Assembly (NCBI GenBank): GCA_963402885.1
Contig: OY727095.1
Coordinates: 5,957,001 to 6,021,000, forward strand
DNA length: 64,000 bases
Reading direction: 5' to 3'
Source of the DNA: Antedon bifida
Lineage: Eukaryota > Echinodermata > Crinoidea > Comatulida > Antedonidae
Position numbers and translations under genes: made by a program. The notes beneath the pieces were generated by a model, which searched no databases, had not been told where the DNA came from, and worked only from the letters and a program-made list of their open reading frames with translations. Positions 13,058 through 26,326 of the stretch are shown here, in pieces (position 1 is the stretch's first letter; each line of letters opens with the position of its first letter).

Positions 13058-13204
13058 TAAGCCATCAAACTTGATGTGACAAAACAATGTGATACGTCCA
13101 TATAGACGATGTCACATCATTACCATATTTAAGCATATCACTACTACCATATTTGGGCACATCACACTTTTTTGTCATAAAGTTTGATTGTAGACAGAGC
13201 TTTA
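13058..13204. mobile_element. MITE family 1, copy 8, degraded
   Basis: The left terminus is lost (it starts at ATAAGCCATCAAAC). The right end is intact (TTGTAGACAGAGCTTTAG) but carries the CATAAAG arm type on both sides, so orientation is unclear. Confidence 0.65.
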
Positions 13205-14693
13205 GAATTTAAATTTAACATGACAAATCGTTAATATTGTAGATTTGATGACTTTGAAATATTTGCTTACTTTCTTCAAAGAACTTTTAAACTAAAGATT
13301 ATTTTAAAGTTAACTGCAGAATTAAATGTTTTATGTACTGTACCTGTAAGTTTACAAAGGTTGTTCTTATTTATTAACTGTTTATTATTCAATGTTTATG
13401 GTCTGAACTTGATTAGTTCCATGATTATTTTTCAGCCCTTTCCTTGATATTGATAATGATGATGTTAAGTTTAATTTATGTTTACAATGTTTATAAATTA
13501 TTTTTGGGTAAATAAAAGAAAATAAAATCATAGTACTGTAAACAAATTTACACTAAAAACTTTTATCAAATTAATCTAGTAAATGTACAGTAGAAGCACA
13601 ATACTATACAGTACATCTCAAAGTGTTACAAAAGACTTTACATAATACATTCTTCCCATGACAGATTATTATTATTATTACAGAGGTTATTCAATAAACA
13701 TATGACAACAACAGTGACAAAAGTGACATAACAGGTAGTCCCCTTTGACATGGAGCTTACGTCATTACATCAACAATACTACTTCCTGGATGACATGACC
13801 CTGACAACAGATTAGATCATAGAGCAATTTTTTTTGTGGATATATAGAGTTAAACATTTAAGATCTGTATGTTCTCCTTTAAAAACAAAGCACTTCCTTA
13901 CAGTACTGACCAATGTCAAAGATGGAGCTATAAATTAATACTAATTTTATAGCTCCATGGTCAAAGTAAGAAATAAAAATGAGTTGTAAAGATATTATGG
14001 AGTTCAAATAAGACAGTTGCAGTAAGTAAAGATTCCTACTATATTATACAATAAAGTACTGTAACCCTGATATTTAAAATAAAAGATAAACAAATTTATA
14101 CAATTTTATACATAATTATAACAAAAATGTAAAAAATTAAAACACTTACTACAGTACATTAAAAAAGAAGGAAAATTCATGTGACAATCTGTACGACAAA
14201 CGTTCCATTTGAAAATGATTATATTCGTTCAATTCACACCTTAACTTTAATATGATAATTAGAAACAATTAATAACTGGTTAACCATTTCCTAAACATCG
14301 TTTAAATTGACCAATCACATTCATGATCTAATTCATGTTATAATTCTATTTGGGTAAATGAATATTTTCAGGTTAACTATCCAAAATAATGTTTAATTTG
14401 ACCAATCACATTCATGTTATAATTGTTAAATGGTGTGAACTCTTTTTATGGTCAGATGTTTATAGGTCCTTGAAATGTCACGTCCTTCAGTTACGCAGAA
14501 ATATATAATCTAATTTTCGCTTTTTTAATTCAAAGTACAAAGAATAATTTTATATTTAAAATACAACTGATTTACTAGAGAAAATGATTGAATTGATAAA
14601 GAAAAAATAGAGTTAGGAGAAAAATGTCAAAATCAGCACAAATAGATATATAGATTATCTGATTTCCCATCCTAGAAAGTAGGTCTTTTGCTA

Positions 14694-14709
14694 CCCCCCC
14701 CCCCCCCCC
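14694..14709. repeat. Homopolymer C16
   Basis: Sixteen C in a row; likely length-variable. Confidence 0.9.
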
Positions 14710-14999
14710 TCCAATGACTGTACTGTGATAGCTACATTCACTCTTGTAGTTTGTTTAAAAATGGAAAATCATACTACTGTATAAGAATTGAGCAGTGCCA
14801 TTTTGCGTTCCATAAAACAGTGAAGGTACTGTACATTAGCTTTAAGTTTAATATAGCTTACACTACAGTAGCTATACTTTAAAAACAAAATTACAATATG
14901 TCTGAGCATAATGTAGACTGACATGGAAGATGCATGTTAAAAAAAAGAAACTACAGAGTACTGTACTCTCTCCAATAGTGGATATTTTGAATGGGTTAT

Positions 15000-15130
15000 T
15001 TTTTATTTATTTATTTTTTGACCATATTTAATGAGGGTGATCCATCCAGCAATTGCTGATCATTAGGGACCCTCAGAGGTTCACAAGATCACCAAGCCAC
15101 AACTTCACTCCACAGAGTACAAGTCACAAC
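15000..15130. repeat. Probable dispersed repeat remnant
   Basis: A TTTATTTATTTTTTGACC edge followed by a GC-richer block (GATCATTAGGGACCCTCAG). The composition shift and layout resemble the repeat at 1545-1860, but I see no second copy here. Confidence 0.3.
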
Positions 15131-18100
15131 CATAACACACTTACTGTATGTTGTACACATTTGTGTCGTCGTCATTGTTCAAGTCTTCTGGTTGCATATT
15201 AAAGTACCAGTATCTTTCTTATTGTACAGTAAGCTGGGTATTACATACTGTATAGCTTCTAACAATAAAGAAAATAAAATCTAAACTTTACCTTCATAGT
15301 ATTAGTAATGATAAACATTTAAACAACTCTTTAGAGAACAAATAGTGAGTTGAGTATGTGGCATCACATTAGGTACAGTAGATAGATCCAAGGGAAGGGG
15401 GAGTGCTGCCTTCTAAATTCTAACAATTTCTACTAAAAAGATAGGACATTGTGTAGTTATATTTCAAATCTATATAGAAAAATTCAGATGAAAAATGACC
15501 TAATTAATCTTTACATCAAGACGAATTGTAGTTTCCATTGGAGTCAATTAGTTTATTTAAGTGCAGCATTTCATTTCACCGTTTTTAGGCCTTGGGTCCT
15601 TCTTTTTAAAAAATCTGGATCGGCCAACTGGGTAATATGAATAATATGTAGACTTACTATCAGTACTGTACGTCTTACTCTTTTCAGCTTAATGTCTTAA
15701 TATACAGTACAGTATAACAGATGTAGCACTTCCCTCCATGCATTAACTAAGACTATGTGATATTAATAATTATTTTCAAAACCCTGTCTCACAATTGTGG
15801 CAAAATGATTACTACAGTAATCATTTCATAATAATGAGTTATTTTTTCCACTATTCATTTCAAAACAGCCCAAATTTCCGGCTGAGGTAACGTAAGATTG
15901 TCAATAGCAATGAAGGTGAATAATTAAAATCAATAAAAGACAATAACGTTCACGTTACTATATTAGCTGGATTGTACCAACTACTACTAGTACTGTACCT
16001 GTACCAATGTTTACTGTAAGTTGCAATGTCAACAACTTTGTAGCCTACAAAATACTAAGTACAAACTAAGTAATCTTGTTTGTTTTTTATTTATTTTTCC
16101 AGAAGTGAAAGCTTTCAAGGATTTTTGGAAACAATTGAGTTTTAGCATTTTTTTGGAAAAATCCTTATACTGTTACTAATTAGCCATCTTCTGAAGGCAT
16201 TCAGTAGTCATTACTTTCTGTTGACATTCTTAATTACAACATTTTTTTTTTACTTTTCGACCATAATATTTCACTGTTAAAAAATTTAGATCCACAGACA
16301 ATATCGGGGATAATTTTGGAATGAGAGTTTATCCAACATAATTATAATTTGTGTAGTATGTTTTATCCACAGTACATTACAACCATTTTTCAACAGTACA
16401 GTATAAGTGATTTAGCAGACCTATGACCTAATATTATTTATAAGGTCGCTATCCAATGTACACTTTCTACCCTGGATAAATTACCTATTTGTTTTGCTTT
16501 ACACCAGTAATAATAATAATATCACTAAGATTGTTTTATTATTAGCTTCAACAATAAGGAATTTTTTAACTGTAACTGAATGACCAACTGAAAATAAATT
16601 CAATTATTCCCACAACTCTATGAACTATTAGTACAGTATATAAATTTGAATCCATATACAGGTACTCTGTACTGTATAGTTAAGAAAACATTTCCGTAAA
16701 TGATCCATTTTTCAAGTGAAATCTAGATCCTTAGATTAAATCAACAAGTAACAACTGTATAAGCATTATTATCCGTCAATAATTATCAGCATATCCTCTG
16801 CAACAAGAATAGCTTAATTGTAAACGTCACTTTTGTTCATTTTTTCCCAACGTCATCAGTAACTTAAATGACCTTCATAGGTTTTAACCAGACACAAGAA
16901 TGAGTAATCCAACAGGTTAACAATGGCATACAGTATTTTAATTTACAAACTGAAATAAAATATTTTGTACAGTACAATCATCTGTGAATATTTCCATTAA
17001 TAGTAATGGGAACTTTTCAAACTCACAAAAACTTTTGATTACATTTTTGTTTTGTTAGAGGAAGGAAACATTCAGTAATAACTGTAGAACTTTGGGACCT
17101 ATTACCATTAATGGTTTCATTGTTGTATATACTTAAACTGTACTACAGTAATTATTGAAATAATATTTATTGAAGCTACACCATTACAGCGGTGGCACAC
17201 GTTCATACACGTTGAGTTTTTTAAATAAATATATATCTAGACAAAATCAATACAACAGATACAAAATTTAAATTGTATGAGAACAGATGATATTTTATAT
17301 CTAAATTATCTAATCTATATCTAATTAACTTTAGTTTAATTTTATATCCTGTATTTATATTACACTGTTTGATTTGCACTGTCTCTATTACATACAGTAC
17401 AATAAAAAATATCAAAAATATTGACAATATAATAATCAGTTGTGAAACAACTTTCAACTGGTATTCAGATGTAGATGTTTATTTTTAATGATATCCTGTA
17501 TTTTTTTTTTTTTTTTTTTTTTATTTAGTTATTTTGTTTTTTTATTTTTTTAACTTGGTTTTTCTGTTTTGTTTTTCTAGATATATTGTACAGTTTAATT
17601 AAGTAATGTATTTCCATACATATCTGTAATTAGTTATTAATTAGTTTACATTTTGTGTTGATGTTATGTATTAGTATTTAGAACTTTGTGGCTTATGTTA
17701 TTTGTAATTTTGTCTGTAAATTGGATGCACCATTAACTGATAAATGTGTGCCACCGACATAAAGGTGATTCCTATGAATATGAATCTTTCTGCAGGAAAT
17801 CATACTGTACTTTGTACAACAACAATAAAAAAAGTGGTATAAGAAAACAGGAAGTAGAATGATACTGTGGTACAGAACAGACAGTATGGAGTAATTTAAT
17901 AATTTACAATGTTATCTCATTAGCTCTGAACAAATATTGCTTTTCCTAGCAAATTCGAGTATTCAAACAAAAGAAGCAAATAATAATTTTTGAAACATTT
18001 TATATTTAGGCACTCTCTTAGTAGGCCTACAGTACTGTATACTAGGTATACAGTAGTACACTATGTAAACTTTGTTATTTAATCAAAAGAATTGAATGTT

Positions 18101-19559
18101 TTCTTTAACTTTCTAGAGGTTTATGGTTTAATAATGAAACTATATAATAAAAATAAATAAAATGAATAATTCATTATTTATTAAACAATATCGGTAAAGT
18201 ATCCACATGAGAAAGACCTAATTTTATAATTTATGGATTGATTTCACTACAGAAATATTTATTTATGTCATTAAATAAATCAATTGACACACAAAATGAT
18301 AATACATCATTGAATGAATCCACTGCATAGTACAGTTTTATGCCATTCAGCTTACATTATTCACAGTAGAGCAAACTAGCCTTTACAATAAAACACACAC
18401 TGGGCAGGGACACCCACTTTGTATGACTCACTACATATTACTGTACAAGTTCCACTACTAGTCATGATACAATTTTATACACAGTAGAAGAGCTTACTAT
18501 TATAGTATTATATATCACTATTTTATCACAATGACAAATTTTAAAAGATTAATTATAGCTCCTTGCAGAAACTCCCCAAAAACCATAATTGTCTTTAGTT
18601 TAGGTTGAACTGATTTCTCTATGGATTGAAAAGGTCCCTAATTTTTAACTAACTGTATTACTATTCCTTTTCCAGACTGTAATAGACCAATGAAGCATGG
18701 AGAATTAACGATAATTGTTCGATACTCTAATTCTCAGTTCTGGATAATTCAAAATGTGTGGCTTATGACTATAATTGGTAATTATAAACACTCAAAATAA
18801 GTTGATAGTTCTACATCCTCAAACCAAGACATATTTTACATTGTTTTTTTTTTAAAGTCCTACTTTAATAATCAAAATATTTGAACAATATCCAAGATAC
18901 TGCATTAGACTAGACAGCCTGTTGTTAGTCATAAATTAGCTTTTAGGAAGACTTGGATTATATCGCATTATTCATTCTTTCTTATCTGTCTAGCTGTAAC
19001 AAACTATTTAATGTTACTTTCTACATAATTGGAAGAATATACTGAAAAATTAGAAAATACAGTAAATATAAAATTTAAATTTTTAAATAAAATGTTGGTT
19101 TTGGTTAATAATCTTTTTTGTGTTCATTATCAACACATTGTTCAGTACATTCTGCTGTGCAGCTAAAGAAGGATAGTACAGTATATCGTATCGGCGTCGC
19201 CAATCAACAAGGTGCTGTTTCTCAAGGGGGGTGGGGGCTGTTATTAACATAACTATTGATTGTTTTCAACTACTACTTGATAGGCCCCGTATGTAGTCTT
19301 TCAGGAAGGGCCCTCAATTTTTATTTGAAGGATTCTACAGTTTTTCCAGAAATGATATCTTCTGGTAATTTATTCCAATGGGGCCTAGGCCTAAATTAAT
19401 TATTTAATAGTATAATAATTATTACCAAAAATAGTTTTTTTGTGATTTCTGTTTTTGCCTGCCTATTTTTGGATGGCCGTCGGACTAGGCTAGATAGCCT
19501 AGTGAGGCTCAACATAAGAAAATTCTAGTCTGACCTCTCTTTAGTAGTCTAGGCCCTAG

Positions 19560-20142
19560 AGTATGCCTAGCTAGCAAGCAGCATGAGTGCAGGAGGTAGG
19601 TATCACCTCCACCACCGTCGCCGACCAAGCAAAGTACAAAAGTAGCCTAGCTAGTACTAGGCTAGCCTACACTGACTATTAAGTAGGCCTATTATCAATA
19701 TTTATCATTCAATAGTTTAGGTTACTTACTTTTAAAGCACTACTTCTTGCAGAAGAAGTATGGATAAATCACTAATTAAATCATGTCAACTTTCACAACT
19801 AAAAATATCTTAACTTGTCCCTCCTGTGTCAAATCAAAACACTGCTGTTTTACAGCAGCAAGCCTACAACTCGACAAAGCAGCGGACTTTGTGGGATGGA
19901 CCGCGAAACGGAGATTTATCAAATCACGCCCTCATTTTCAGAACAACACAGTACTGTACATTGTCATCAGTGACACGTAGTTGAACACTGTATGGCGAAT
20001 ACCACTGCAATGCAAAGTGTCTATGTTTTTTTGACGAAAGTAGTTTTCATTCAGTCGTTTTGCGGCAACCAAAATAAAACAGACTGGATTGACAACTAAC
20101 ACTCGGTCCGGTCCACTCTCTCCACTCTCGCAAAAAAAAAAC
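19560..20142. promoter_or_regulatory. Probable divergent promoter region, EVI5 / PIN1
   Basis: The sequence becomes GC-richer just before the PIN1 start and contains CTAGGCCT/TAGGCTAG-type words. On the minus strand TTTAAAA|GTAAGTAAC at 19729/19730 is a strong donor-like site, which could end a non-coding first exon of EVI5. No TATA box is seen. Placement of either transcription start is inference. Confidence 0.35.
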
Positions 20143-21096
20143 ATGGCAGACCAAGATTTACCGGAGGGATGGGTTATTCGTGAAAGTCGTAAAAACGGTT
20201 AGCTGTTTTTGCTTAATTGAAAGAAAATAGATAAGTAACATGTAAAAGCCATATTGATGGCCAAAGATTTTTCATAACAAATTTTCCCCATGGAATTAAT
20301 ACTTAATTTGATGTCTAAAGTTAGGCCTATCTCGGGTTGGTTTGAGTGTGATGCATGATTGAGAATTTTCTTGGGCGAGGAAAGGGGTTTTCCCTGGCTT
20401 TATTGGGATTTACCCTATTGCCATGATAATACTACTGTAATAACATGTAACTGCTCAACAAGCACTAGTCTTAGTAGGACTTAGTAGCCATATGCAGGAC
20501 TAGAATATAGAGAACTAAGTTTTACATACATAATTATTTTTTTTCACTTTCCATCAAAAAGGTAAAATATACTATCTGAATACGAAGACAAATGCGAGTC
20601 AATGGGAGAAGCCCACAGCAGCGGCATCGGATACTATGAGGTGTTCTCATCTGTTGGTGAAACATGTGGAATCGAGAAGACCATCGTCATGGAAACAGGA
20701 CACCATAACCCGATCCAAGGACGAGGCACTGGAGATATTAAAAGGTTTAAATTGTATTTAAATCATGGTTAAATTAACATTAATTTTAACACCTTTTTTC
20801 ATAATAATTAATACAGTATATATTGTTGTGGAAGAGCTTTTCCAGTTACAGTTTCAAAATCTAACTTTTTTTCAGGTCACAGAGAACGAATCGTTAGTGG
20901 TGAAATAGAGTTCAGCGAACTAGCATCTGAAGAAAGTGATTGTAGCTCAGCTCGTAAGGGCGGGGATCTAGGATGGTTCGGTCACGGTCAAATGCAACGT
21001 CCATTTGAAGAAGCTACACTGGCCCTTAAAATTGGCGATATTAGCGAACCTATTTACACCGATTCTGGAATTCATATTATTTATCGTACAGGGTAA
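20143..21096 (+). CDS. PIN1: PIN1 peptidyl-prolyl cis/trans isomerase
   Basis: Three exons, 20143-20197, 20562-20744 and 20876-21096, join in phase 1 at both junctions and give 152 residues ending [12 protein letters not shown]1 isomerises phospho-Ser/Thr-Pro bonds in nuclear and signalling proteins. The WW domain is visible (LPEGW with W10; ASQWEKP with W33 and P36). The parvulin domain follows, with H48 and K52 in CSHLLVKH, the phosphate-binding Arg pair R57/R58, catalytic Cys C102 in SDCSSAR, and the [11 protein letters not shown] and PFEEA motifs. The linker between domains is about ten residues shorter than in the human protein (163 residues). The start [10 protein letters not shown] matches the family N-terminus. 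A MITE hairpin begins about 75 bp after the stop. Confidence 0.96.
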
Positions 21097-21171
21097 ACAA
21101 GGATGAAAGACTCTTAATAATGTCATACTCAATGTTTCCTTGCTTTCCTACCTTCTAAACATGGATGTCGC

Positions 21172-21300
21172 AAAGCTCTGTTTACACTATCAAAAAAATG
21201 TAATGTGCCCATATATGGACACGATGATGTCATATCACTACCATATTTGGGCACATCACACTTTTTTTGTCAAACTAGTTTGATAGTGTAGACAGAATTT
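21172..21300 (-). mobile_element. MITE family 1, copy 9, in the PIN1 3' flank
   Basis: The left arm is shortened. It probably lies within the PIN1 3' UTR, given its closeness to the stop codon; no earlier AATAAA is visible. Confidence 0.8.
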
Positions 21301-22971
21301 TACAAAGTATTATAGGCAAAAAATATTAATATTAAATGTACTATTATCTCTTTTCTTAAAATTGAACAAAAATTAAAGATTATTTAGATCCTAAATTCTT
21401 ATGAAGATTTGAGTAAATGTTTTTCTAGTATCACTAATCATGATCAACATTCTTGTTCTTGCTAATACTTCATTATCTTGTATTAAAACCGTATTGCACA
21501 ATTATTGGACAAAAAAGTAAATTACTGTATTTTGCTATAATCAATGAAAAATATGCCTTTTCAAGTTTTTTTTACATATAAATTAAAGTTTTAGTTGAGT
21601 TTAATTTGATTTATTTATCGTATTTTTGTCAAAAAACTTGTGTACTTAATACAAATTCTATTGTACAATTGTTTTGTTAGATACATTTATTGCAAGGTAA
21701 CATTGTATCAATGAACGGAACTCTACACCTAAACCATGTCTCTTGCTATACTAATTGCCAGTATTTATGGAAATTCTACCCAATATCTATTCAGTTGAGT
21801 ACCTTCCTAATAACATACAAAAAAAACATTGTACATTCATTACACCATTATAAATATGTTTTTTTATGGTATTTAAGTGACCTACAGTAAGACTTATTAA
21901 TTGGTAGCCCTTAGCAGTAGACCACACGGTCAACAAATCAACACCTATCTATAATCAGAGGCCATTCAAGACTCCCAATGTATATAAAATGCAACAAGTT
22001 TTATATACAGCTTATAGTATATGAACAGTTAAGCACAAAATGTGGATTGTATTGGCCTTTTTGTAGTTTATTATGCCATATAAGGACAAAAATGTTTAGA
22101 AAGAAACAACTTACATGTATATTAATAAATAAGAAATCACATGATTTTTGTTAACACATACTAAAGGAAACATTTTAACCTGTGAAAAAGTAAGATTTTG
22201 TCAGACAAATCAATTTTACATTGTACCACCTGGAATAAATAATCACAGGTGTCAATGATAAAAAATCTAAAGAAATAAACAGTTCTTCTTTTTCGTAAGT
22301 TTCGTACATTTTTAAAATAATTGATATTTCTTTTGTTTCCTTGATATTTCTAAAAATGTATATAGTGTAATATAAAAAATACAAAAATCAAATACAAAAC
22401 CATAGCTGCCACAATCAATGATATGGGATGTGACCTAATTTAATCAAGATTACCCTCAGGTTAAACAAAATACATACCAACATACCTAAATATTTTCGTA
22501 TTTCTGAATATTTTCGTATTTCTGGTATCTATTTTAACGTTTTTGTATTTTTTCCACTACTTTCCCATTGTTGCAGATGATAAAAAAAAGTGGTTTGCCA
22601 AAATATAATCCTCGATTATGAACATATTTAAGCAGTAAAGTAATATTTTGAAATGTTATAATAAAATTAGTTTTTTTTGGACGATTTATTACTAAACTCA
22701 ACTGAAATATCTTTTTGGTTTTTACGTATAACACTATTGCATGTTAGTTATTTCTACATTCACCAAAACAATACCAAAGCCATGCTCTTAAAAAAAAAAC
22801 CACATACATATTAACATAATTTATGTATATATCTATGAATAAATCAACATAAATTAATAATATGGTGGATATACAAGTAACTGTGTGAAGTGGTGTACAC
22901 ATTCAAGGAATGCTTTCAGTCAACTCGTTCGGACGCAAGTTGCGCAATGTTTGATGACGTGCGTACATTGT
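21301..22971. other. Intergenic, tail-to-tail PIN1 / CSNK2B
   Basis: AT-rich, holding the 3' UTRs of both genes. There is no further gene. ATTTTCGTATTTCTG occurs twice near 22490-22525. Confidence 0.5.
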
Positions 22972-25326
22972 TCATTTCTTGTGACCACCAGACGTACGGG
23001 GAAAGGTGTAACGGTTACGTGATGCTGCCTGATACTGGTATTCATATGCGAGTGGGTGGATTTTAAAACCGTAAAGTCTGAAAAGTAAAACAAAAAGTTA
23101 TGTAAATGTCTAAAATGTGAATTTTTTATTTCCATAAATCTTGGTTCCCATTTCAACGCGGTGCAACACAAATGAGTTGACCAACCACAAGCAACATTTT
23201 GGTTTGGTCAAATTAATTAATGGTTTTGCATTGTGCCCAAGTGGAATCAGAGATGGTTGATACAAAATTTTAAAATAGTGAGAAAAAAATTATAATTCTG
23301 CAGTTTTGGACAGTAATCTATTGGAGGTAAATATTTGGTACCTATTTACACCTCTGGGTGTGACATGACAAGTCTACATACCTGGGCACAAACTGGTTGG
23401 CTGGTCTTTTAGGACGATACTCAGGATGAACCATAAACAACATGTGTGGGAAGCCGGTACCAAAATAAGCACCGTCTGTGTGGTGGTGACGAGATGACTT
23501 AGGTGTGTAGACATCTTGACATTTTGGACAGTAAAGTTTCACCATTGCCTCCCCTGGCACGTCTGATAAACCTGAAAACATAACCAATAATAATTTACAC
23601 ATTTTGTTTTTTTTTTTCTAATTTTAGATATATAAGAACATTCACTAATTACTAGTACAACAACGTTTTCTAAAGCTCTGTCTGCACAATCAAACTTTGT
23701 GACAAAAAAAATGTGATGTGTGCCCATAGAATTCTGCGGTGTTGACGTCACACTGATAGATGGCGCACGTCACGATAGATGGCGCTGCGTGGTTGTTAGA
23801 CAACCAAAAAATGCTATGATGTTTGTAATATACATACCTATTGGTAGGACTGGCTGATTTTCACAATATACCCGTGGACAATGGCCGAAATCACCCTGCT
23901 GATACTTTTCAACCTATAAAATCATCAAGAAAAAATACTATTGATCAATCTATTTTACTTTACATATTCATCTATTTGTTTATAAATTTTAAATTTACAA
24001 AGTGCTATACATGTACTGAAGTTTTACTATTTTGATTAGTATTTACTTGGGCCAACTACATTATACTTAAAAATAAACGAAAGAAACCTCATGTTTAATA
24101 CGGCACTCCTACATAGAACCCGGACACCCCAATTAAGACACTTTCAGAAGGTGTCAAGTTTAAAGCTATGTCTACACAATCAAACTTCATATTATGCAAC
24201 AAAAAATGTGATGTACCATATGGACATGATGATGTCATATCACTACCATGTGGGTATATCACTATCATATTTGGGCACATCACACTGTTTTTGTCAAACT
24301 AGTTTGATAGTGTAGACAGAGCCTTAAGCTAAGTTTTTAATACAGCATGTAATATTAATATCCAGTAGTACTAGAACCCCTCACCCCCATGGGGCCTACT
24401 AGTTATTTATCTAAGATGGAGGTAAACACAGCCCTGAGCTCACCATTAATGCAATACCCCTATTTGTCATTATAAATCTGGAGTGTATGAGTCCATATAA
24501 CATCTCTGCCGCCTGTTCTATCAAATCACTCTGATTCGGATTCTCTTCTAGTTCATCATCTTAACAAAACAGAACATTTCATTATTACAAAAAAGTTACT
24601 CAAATTTATCAAGTATGAAGTACAATTAGATCGGGGAAAAATATCTGCCCAATTTCATTATCCAATTTCAATTAGAAATGAATTGCCAACATTTTGCCAG
24701 TGACACAACCATTGTAACGCTCATGCATTTAATATATTAGTATTTAAAAAAGATTTTCTAGCTATGCTATGCATGCAAATGAAAATGTTAGAATCCTACC
24801 AGCGATGACCTAAATTTCTTGATGATAAAATGTTGTTTGTTTTGTTTGTGAAGCTCTCTCTTTTAATCACTCTTTTTAGTCAAACACTGAGATTGTGTAT
24901 AGAAAATAAAACTGGGTTGATGATGATGACTATCGATGCTAATGACATACTAAGAAAAGACAGGTTTTTATTTGATCACAAATACCTGGTTCTAAGTCTA
25001 ATATCATATCTAAAGCTTGTCTGTAATGTGGAACTTGTTCATTCAGTCCTGTTAGGTTAAACTTGTCTTGAATATAATCTTCATCAACCTAAAAGAGAAA
25101 AAATATCATAAATTATGTTAAACATATTAATTGGGTGAGATGGAGTCATGGGCAGATTCATAATTTAGGAAACAGGTTACACACAATAATAAAGAAAGTA
25201 AACAAATGGCAAATAAATAAAATAACACAATTAAACGATAACATTATCACTTACTTCACAGAAGAATTCATTTCCTCGTAAACCACAGAACCAGGAAATC
25301 CATGAAACCTCTTCTGAACTGCTCAT
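22972..25326 (-). CDS. CSNK2B: Casein kinase 2 regulatory subunit beta
   Basis: Six coding exons: 25255-25329 (ATG at 25326), 24986-25088, 24444-24559, 23838-23913, 23382-23571, 22972-23077. Phases agree and give 220 residues. CK2 beta dimerises through a zinc finger and scaffolds the CK2 tetramer. Visible marks are the N-terminal [14 protein letters not shown] with its autophosphorylation-type serines, the acidic loop [13 protein letters not shown], and four zinc-binding cysteines: C109/C114 (GHCPRVYC) and C137/C140 (YCPKC). These cysteine positions equal the human ones, so spacing is unchanged to that point. The segment [22 protein letters not shown] is also kept. Only the tail after [17 protein letters not shown] differs from vertebrates ([12 protein letters not shown]). 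It lies head-to-head with the DUSP19-like gene. Confidence 0.97.
23671..23729 (-). mobile_element. MITE family 1, copy 10, half element
   Basis: Only the left arm is present. It stops at GTGTGCCCATAG and abuts a segment with two GATAGATGGCGC direct repeats (23755-23785), inside a CSNK2B intron. Confidence 0.75.
24161..24327 (-). mobile_element. MITE family 1, copy 11
   Basis: Full-length copy in the CSNK2B intron between exons 23838-23913 and 24444-24559, right arm intact. Confidence 0.85.
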
Positions 25327-25883
25327 TTTCTGTAAAATGCAAAATTTTCTGTAAACATCATTTTATTTCACAGTGTTTCAAAAGGGAATAGAAAACAATA
25401 AGGTACCACCATTGACGGGAAGGTGAATTTTTTTCAATCACACAATCATATGAACAACAAACAACCCAACTATTCCCTAGTTCCAGAGTGTCTCTGACAT
25501 CATTTCATTTTGATCCGATTAAAAGCACAGATCCTAACCACAGAGAGGTCACACACAGCAAGAAGGAGGGCAGATAGAGGGCCTACCAACAACAGAAGAG
25601 ATGCAGTTAAGAGGACATTTAAACAAGTCACAAAAAAGTAAGATAAATAGTAATCAGATAAATGTACATAAAACCGACACGCATTTCATGTAAGTTATAA
25701 CAGAAATCAAGGCTAGCCTCATCGTTTTCCACATAACAAGCATAACCGCAACCAACCACAGCAGCAGTCACCAGTTACCCGGCGACTGCACACCGCGAGG
25801 AGAGCTCATCATGAAACCTCAGCCTGCCAATCCCAACTCCCGCGAAATACCACCTTATCAAAAGTTAAGATAAAATCACTTAC

Positions 25884-26326
25884 ATTTTGTTTAATTTGTA
25901 GATACTACAACTATACCAAGCCCAAGATTATCACGCTTTTAAAGGTGTTACAAAAAACATCAGTCACTTTCAGTTATAACACAAATTGATTGTTTTAATT
26001 TTGTAAATTTCGCCTAAATTCTCTGAATCAATGGACTTTCCATACACACCGTACCTTCCTGCTCAAATACCGCCCTCTCTAGTTACCGGGTTGCAAGAGA
26101 TTTTATTTTTATAAACTTTTTATTTTGAGTTGTACATTTTTTATGCAAATTTGTTTCAAACTAATTTATAATATTAGTAGTGGACCAGAAGAAGGCCAAT
26201 CTAACCAAGACACACATCAGGATGATATGGTCTGGTAGTAATTTAAATCATCATGATTTATTTCTGTAATTCCTGTTTATAATGTGGCTTGTTTCCCCAT
26301 TATTTTTTGTCAGGATTTTGTTAACA
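25884..26326. promoter_or_regulatory. Probable bidirectional promoter, CSNK2B / DUSP19-like
   Basis: The two start codons are 1.0 kb apart and face away from each other. On the minus side CAAAAT|GTAAGTG at 25883 is a good donor for a non-coding CSNK2B exon, which would splice to the acceptor just before 25329. On the plus side TTTTTTGTCAG ending at 26313 is an acceptor 13 bp before the DUSP19 ATG. CCGCCCTCTCTAG sits between. No TATA box is evident. Confidence 0.45.

Larger units (their letters stand above)
11109..19559. other. Gene-poor DNA upstream of EVI5
   Basis: About 8.5 kb with no exon I can support on either strand. It may be the first EVI5 intron. It holds a SINE-like piece (11195-11355), a 61-bp tandem repeat (about 12650-12815), a degraded MITE (13058-13204), C16 (14694-14709) and T22 (17501-17522) tracts, a repeat near 15000-15130, and dozens of TACTGTA/TACAGTA words. 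Confidence 0.5.
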
